Source: Rhytidiadelphus loreus
Lineage: Eukaryota; Streptophyta; Bryopsida; Hypnales; Hylocomiaceae
Assembly (NCBI GenBank): GCA_947034895.1
Contig: OX344764.1
Location: 64,523,348-64,587,347 of the forward strand
DNA length: 64,000 nucleotides
Reading direction: 5' to 3'
Shown here piece by piece: positions 58,931-64,000 of this stretch. Below the pieces are notes generated by a model. That model was given only the letters and a program-made list of their open reading frames with translations, was not told where the DNA came from and did no database searches. The translations under genes and the position numbers were made by a program. Every line of letters begins with the position of its first letter. Position 1 is the first letter of the stretch.

Positions 58931-60023
58931 CTCCACGGATGCTCGCTGCTTGCCCCCGCTCCACACCTCAAGCTGTATTTGTGAACCCTAAATTCAAGAA
59001 AATTACGCCACTAACCTACTTCGCGATTATCAAAGCAAACTGAAAAGTGCATCAAGAGCTTTGCAACCTCAGGAGACAGAGAAGCCTTTGAGCTAGTCCT
59101 GTGACATTTATTCTGCGAGGCCATAGAACTTTCGCTAAGACAAGTAGCGTATGTCCAAAGCCACGATTCATTTCAGGTGCAGAGAATCAATGTAAGCTTA
59201 ATCAATTCAGTGTCCGTTGAATGCGGCTCCGACAATTAGCCAGAGACTTCGACAGGATGTTCAAAGGCGAGCTAATTTCAGAGATGGAGAATCAATGAAA
59301 GCTTAATGTATTGCAATGTCAGTGGAATCGAGTTGAAATTAGCAGATCTGCAGGGACTCTTGGGATCCGATCCCGCCTGCAATGTGAGGTTGAAAGGAAC
59401 ACTCTTAGGTCATGGAGACATACAGAATATATGCTTGGCGGTGAGGATCCAGTTCGTGCCGTTGAACCTGAGGAAGCGACTGCCATCGCCACCGAAAATC
59501 TTGAGGTCGCCAATTTCCAGGCTGCCAAATAGATTCCGTTTAGGGTTTATACTCACCTACAGCATCGCTACCAACCTCCCCACGCAAATCTCTCATGACG
59601 ACGCTCCTACAGCAAAGAAGACACCATCCCACTCAGGCGGCTTTTGCTGCAAAAATTTCAGAAACTCTTCTTAGAGTGAGATTTTTACATTACACATTAT
59701 TTTTTTGGACATTTGAATCTTCTATTACCAGTATATAAGTTACATACCTACCAAATTTTAGAAGTAGAGGACTCTTGCACACATTGCTCAAGCTGCTTCA
59801 AAAGTTCAAGGCAATATAAATTTTGATTCGGGCATTTGATCAAACAAAAAAAATTATATTTTCACTAAAGGGGTACTTGTTCACACCTTGTGCCAAAATT
59901 TTTTAAGCATCCGACCCAAATTGACTTTGTGCATAACTACTTGAAATCTCTTGCATACATTGAATGGTCATGACTTAGTCCTTTAGGGGTTAAGCCTTAA
60001 TTGTTTTGAGTACACAACAATAC
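58931..60023. other. Gene-free stretch with unclear moderate-GC patch
   Basis: Around 59300-59530 composition is gene-like and frames are open on both strands, but none carries a recognisable domain or convincing splice context. A right end of the TTAA family (GTCCTTTAGGGGTTAA) lies at 59978-59993. Confidence 0.3.
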
Positions 60024-60175
60024 ACTACAAGAAAATGGGGGTATAAATGACTTGTCCACAATGACTGCACTGACAGCAATGACTGCAAATTAGTCATTTT
60101 GAAGTCATTTTGAAGTCATTATTGTCGGTGCAGTCATTGTGGACAAGTCATTTATACCCCCATTTTCTTGTAGTG
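60024..60175. mobile_element. Near-perfect palindromic CACTA-like MITE
   Basis: 152 bp. It starts CACTACAAGAAAATGGGGGT and ends ACCCCCATTTTCTTGTAGTG; the arms match for about 53 bases through ATAAATGACTTGTCCACAAT and GACTGCAC. AATA lies directly on both sides (60020-60023 and 60176-60179). It contains no coding capacity and could fold into a long hairpin RNA if transcribed. Confidence 0.75.
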
Positions 60176-60224
60176 AATACTTAGATCTATAGCATTATTG
60201 AATTTGGATTCAAAATAATTATTA

Positions 60225-60474
60225 CTCCCTCTATCCCAAAATGAGTGTCCATAATTTTTTTTGAGATTTTTTTGTGCCAATTTCATTGATCATGTTGTGA
60301 AAAACAAAATTAAGAATGGTTTCAAGTTTTATATCACTAGAATCAATGAAGAACATTGCATGTGTTCATTGCAACCTAAATAAAATTAGCCACAAGTCTC
60401 CATATGGACCTAGTCAAAACAACCTTCAAAAAACACAACATTCAAAGTGGACAATCATTTGGGGTCGGAAGGAA
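60225..60474. mobile_element. Stowaway-like MITE
   Basis: The left end CTCCCTCTATCCCAAAATGA and right end TCATTTGGGGTCGGAAGGAA are inverted repeats flanked by TA on both sides, the hallmark of Tc1/mariner-derived Stowaway elements in plants. Length is 250 bp and there is no gene. Its interior (GAAGAACATTGCATG region) resembles introns of the kinase-EXO70 gene near 16540 and 19770, so further decayed copies lie there. Confidence 0.65.
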
Positions 60475-62391
60475 TATATAGCATAATCTAGGCATATCAT
60501 TTAAGAATATGTATTTTTTTAAATCATTTTTTTCATAAATTTAAGAAAGGGAATGCACAAAAATATATTAAGAATATACAATTATATATGTTTTTAATGT
60601 AGATTATCATGAATAGTTAGAAGAATGAAATTCATTACAAATAGTTGCATTTTTTATTTACCGTGTCTATTTTATAAAAATGTCTTAGAATACATTTAAC
60701 ATAAATATTCAAATATTTGTATATAACTACCAATTAAAAAGAGATCATATTTTTAAATACTATATATATTAGCAACTTAGGTACTTTACTTGCCTATTTT
60801 TTTTTATGCCACATAAGTTTTTTTAAAGGTTCCATCCAATTAAATGACATATGATCTAGTCTTGTATTCAAGGTACTCAAGATATGATCAAAGCCTCATA
60901 GAATTTGAAATACTCATCAACATATTTATGGTTTCAACTACATTGGTTGCAAAATTTAGGTAGTAGAAACTATCAAATACTCCTTGGGGTACAATATCCT
61001 AATCTTCTCAACGATGCTAGCGTGCAAGCTTGGAGCTGTGAGCCTGTGAGCGTGGAGCCTGGAGCTTGTGAGCCTAGAGCCTAGAACCAAAAAATTCCCA
61101 TTTTTATACCAAAAAAATCAAAAAGTTGAATTTTATTTACTCTTAATGGTAAATTTGCGACCTATAACCGTGTAGCCTATTACCGTGGGTCAGTAAATAT
61201 TTTATGTGGTGTTCAATTCTTTGTAGTACTTAATCTACCAGATAGTGAGATGAGGAGTCATTTCTTGTTGAGGCAAAGGTTTAGGAGAAACCTTAGTTAA
61301 AAAAAAATTAGAAAAGGGAGGTGGTGCCCGCGGTGTTGTCCAAAAAAAATTAGAAAAAGAAATGAGGGGTCAGCTTGAGGGTGGGAGTCATTTCTCATTG
61401 ACGCTAAGGGTTTAGGGTCTGATCGGTCTTACAGTGACGTGTTCCAAAATGCCAATCATTTTGGGACACATGGATAGGAACTTACAACATTGGACTTCTA
61501 CATTTTTAGCACTCATAAGCACTTATCGCTCACGTACTAGCATTGTTGCGTGCAACATATCCCATACCGGTTGTACTTGGCTATGTCAAATGCTATAAAA
61601 GGACTGAGTTCAAATCAACATACATCTACAAGACCAATGGGAAGTCGACTATCACAATTCACTGCATCCGTTGGGCCATGATAATTAATTGTGATTGGAG
61701 CTTTCCATTGGCCATGTAGTTTTAATATGGTGAAATATACATAAATCAAATCAATGTCATCATCATACAAATACAGTCATATGTTTATCATTATTGCATA
61801 GATTGTTAGGGTGACATGATTATTTTAAATCATAGTTGTAGGCATGTTATTGTCATCTTCAAGTGCATTCCTTCATCTCTTCTTATTGGATTTTAAAATA
61901 ACTAAGAGGTGCATTTTATGGGTTTTATTAGGGTAATGGGTTGGCAAATTTTCATTTTCTCTTCATTTGTTTAGCCTCCGGGCTTCGATATTGTTTTGCT
62001 TTAATGCAGTGTGTTTCCCATTTGCTAAAAAACATAAAAAAATAAAGTAAATTGGAAGGGAAAGAATTTTGAATGAAAAACAATGGAAAAAAAGAGCCGA
62101 AAAGAAAAAATGATAATGGAAAAAAATGGGAAATAAAATGAAGAGTCTATTAAATGTGAAAAACAACATTCCTTCATATTCATATATCCTATCTCTAACG
62201 ATATTACAATTCAACCATTCATAACTTCATTTTCATAAAAATGACATTATGAGACATACTCACATGATTCATAAATGCATAGATATTTCGCAATACATTC
62301 GCTAGAAATCATTTCAATTCTAGCAATTGTAATTTGATAACATCAGAATGTAGTATATAAATAATGTACTATATAAATAATGTAGCCATGA
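60475..62391. other. AT-rich gene-free stretch
   Basis: No supported gene. Short direct repeats of a GAGCCTGGAGC-like unit lie at about 61029-61085, and a small ATAAATAATGTA duplication at 62356-62383. The rest is low-complexity AT-rich sequence. Confidence 0.4.
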
Positions 62392-63779
62392 CTACTCTCG
62401 AATTGTAATCATCCCTGCTTTAACCAGTAGAAGCTTCAACTCATTAAAGCTATAACTAGGTGCATGAATGAATTTGTCCTCATGCATATCCATCTTGCAG
62501 AAGTATCGAAATAGGTAGTACAAGTGCTTGCAGTTCACATATTGTTGACGACCTCCAATAGCAGAAATAGACATGTTGATGAAGTCCGGACATGTGCAAG
62601 AGGGATACATACCTACTGTAATTCGATACACATTTCGGTTATGTTCAGCCCCGGTCTCAAGCGACACAATTGCACCTAGCCCTGGAAAGGGCAACAATGT
62701 CACTCCAAGTATTTCTCCTTTGATGTTGCCAGCACTCTCCCACTTGTTCCGTTGTTCTGTAGTAGGCGCACTTGAGATTCGTCGTATGCTTCGGTTGTTT
62801 CGAATTGTTGGATACATATGTGCATCCTTTGGAGGTGATTGATCATAAAATACGCTCTTGAATACATTGGACATACAAAACAAACGCTGAGGAGACAATG
62901 TGGGTTGCTCTTGTAGTTTGAAGCCAGCATGTTGTAGCATTAATGTCTCCTCCCGGCTTAAATTGGTTCCAAGTAGAATGGGCCATATCTCAGGCACCTC
63001 GGGCCAATCTATTACCACTTACACTTAGTCCCTTTCACGCATCGTTCAATGTCATCAGCACAAAACCAGAAATCTGCCAATACCTCTCGTTTACTCCCGT
63101 AATCTTCTTTTTTCCCACGGTAGGTGGGAGAAGGGGTTCCCTTTTGTCTTCTAGAAATTTTGGCCGTGCACCTGATATTTGTCCCGCGTTGTTGAGCATG
63201 ACATTTTACGTTAGATTTCTGGTTAATCCTTGCAATGTGCCACTTTGACGTGTCGCACTCACTTTCAAATGCAATTGCCACGTATGGTGAAGTGATCACT
63301 TCATTTTCTTTACACTTGTCTTTTGAAGAATCAACCAAAAGTGTTGTAGACCGCGTTCGAACACGAGGTTGAGAAAAATTGACTTTATCTGGTCTATGTG
63401 ACTCTCCATCATCGCCAATGGGTACATCGAACTTCCTCTTTGTGCTTCCAAATATTTCTTCTCCTTCCAAATGGGGTATGCGAGTTCCAACACCTTCAAA
63501 TCCAGGTAATGTATTAAGCGCCTCTGCAATTTTCTTTGGATCTCCGCTTCGTCTTGCAGCTCTCAACTTCAATTCTCCCTTCGATGGTCCAGATCCAGAT
63601 GCATGTCCCTTCAAGTAACCGCGATAGTTTGTCATTTGCATCCATGCACGGATACTGTCGTTGCAAGTGGCATCGAATAAATTGTTTTCTCGATTGCCAG
63701 ACATTTGAAGCCATTTGTTATGCACGGTTTCTGACAAGTTGCACGAAGGCATGTCTGCCATCTCCTCCAAACTCAAACT
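62392..63779 (-). pseudogene. SWIM zinc-finger transposon-derived ORF, frameshifted
   Basis: The first part (63779-63012) reads from a probable splice acceptor (TTTTCAG) through NLSETVHNKWLQMSG, NLFDATCNDSIRAWMQ and a basic region to CVKGTKCKW and a stop. The second part (63017-62392) continues at once in another frame with VIDWPEVPEIWPILLGTNLS and carries the SWIM zinc finger CTCPDF...NCKHLYYLF, where Cys-X-Cys and Cys-X-His bind zinc. The protein resembles, by eye, MULE-type or other transposase-derived SWIM proteins that are numerous in some plants. The abrupt frame change, with no gap in similarity, suggests loss of one base near 63014. A splice donor-like GTAAGT near the junction is a weaker alternative explanation. 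Upstream exons, if any, lie to the right. Confidence 0.55.
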
Positions 63780-64000
63780 CTGAAAATCCACCCCCAAAAG
63801 ACACATTTATCTTGTCACATTCAATGGCATTTCACAAAAACGTGAACAATTTCAAATTTAAACATTGCACATCATGTTTGCACTTCAAGATTTAAAAACA
63901 TTTAAAGAATATAACATAAAAAATTCAGCTACTCATGACTTAAACAAACCATTACAACAGAATACGAATTCATGCTAACATTCTCTAATCCATTACACAT

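Noticed and set aside
1..64000. CRISPR arrays, bacterial operons or ribosome binding sites
   Set aside because: The window is eukaryotic nuclear DNA with spliced genes; the repeats are MITE-type, not regularly spaced direct repeats.

Overview
This is a nuclear plant chromosome window. The genes are split by GT-AG introns, one product is a predicted chloroplast protein of the green-lineage YCF36/CGLD27 family, one is a Dof-like zinc finger, and one is an EXO70 closest to the EXO70A type. Gene exons are of moderate GC and lie in very AT-rich DNA filled with small non-autonomous transposons. The gene structures and the SWIM-type transposon fragment would suit a bryophyte or another non-seed plant, but the sequence alone does not fix the lineage.

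Layout. 1-217 (-): 5' end of a small conserved mitochondrial-type gene running off the left edge. 218-11750: gene-free repeat land. 11928-20976 (+): a fifteen-exon gene whose splice phases join an active-looking protein kinase, preceded by a helical N-terminal region, to an almost complete EXO70. 20977-28044: gene-free, with several nested or palindromic elements. 28045-30963 (-): seven-exon plastid membrane protein. 31500-32120: a GC-rich patch with a doubtful minus-strand ORF and a TATA box. 32120-41400: gene-free AT-rich repeats. 41413-49160 (+): fifteen-exon TEBICHI/POLQ-type helicase that ends where the polymerase half should continue. 50747-52099 (-): tandem Dof-like zinc-finger protein with three acidic repeats. 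56964-57266 (+) and 58634-58930 (-): two short single-pass membrane ORFs. 62392-63779 (-): broken SWIM zinc-finger transposon-derived ORF.

The strongest candidate for a previously undescribed system is the helical-domain-kinase-EXO70 fusion. All fourteen introns have GT-AG ends and matched phases, giving one 1,177-residue frame, and the EXO70 half lacks the usual N-terminal ~50 residues where the kinase and linker join. EXO70 proteins are known to be integrated into immune receptors of the NLR class in grasses, and kinase fusions are a recurrent immune-receptor design, so a membrane-trafficking or immune-sensor role is a reasonable hypothesis, but it is inference.

The repeat landscape is also informative. 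Several elements of about 230-920 bp are bounded by TTAA and by CCC(C/A)TTAA- or CCCCTAAAGGAC-like terminal inverted repeats, which looks like a piggyBac-type family. CACTA-type palindromic MITEs and one Stowaway-like MITE are also present, and one CACTA MITE sits inside a TTAA element with a clean 3-bp duplication.
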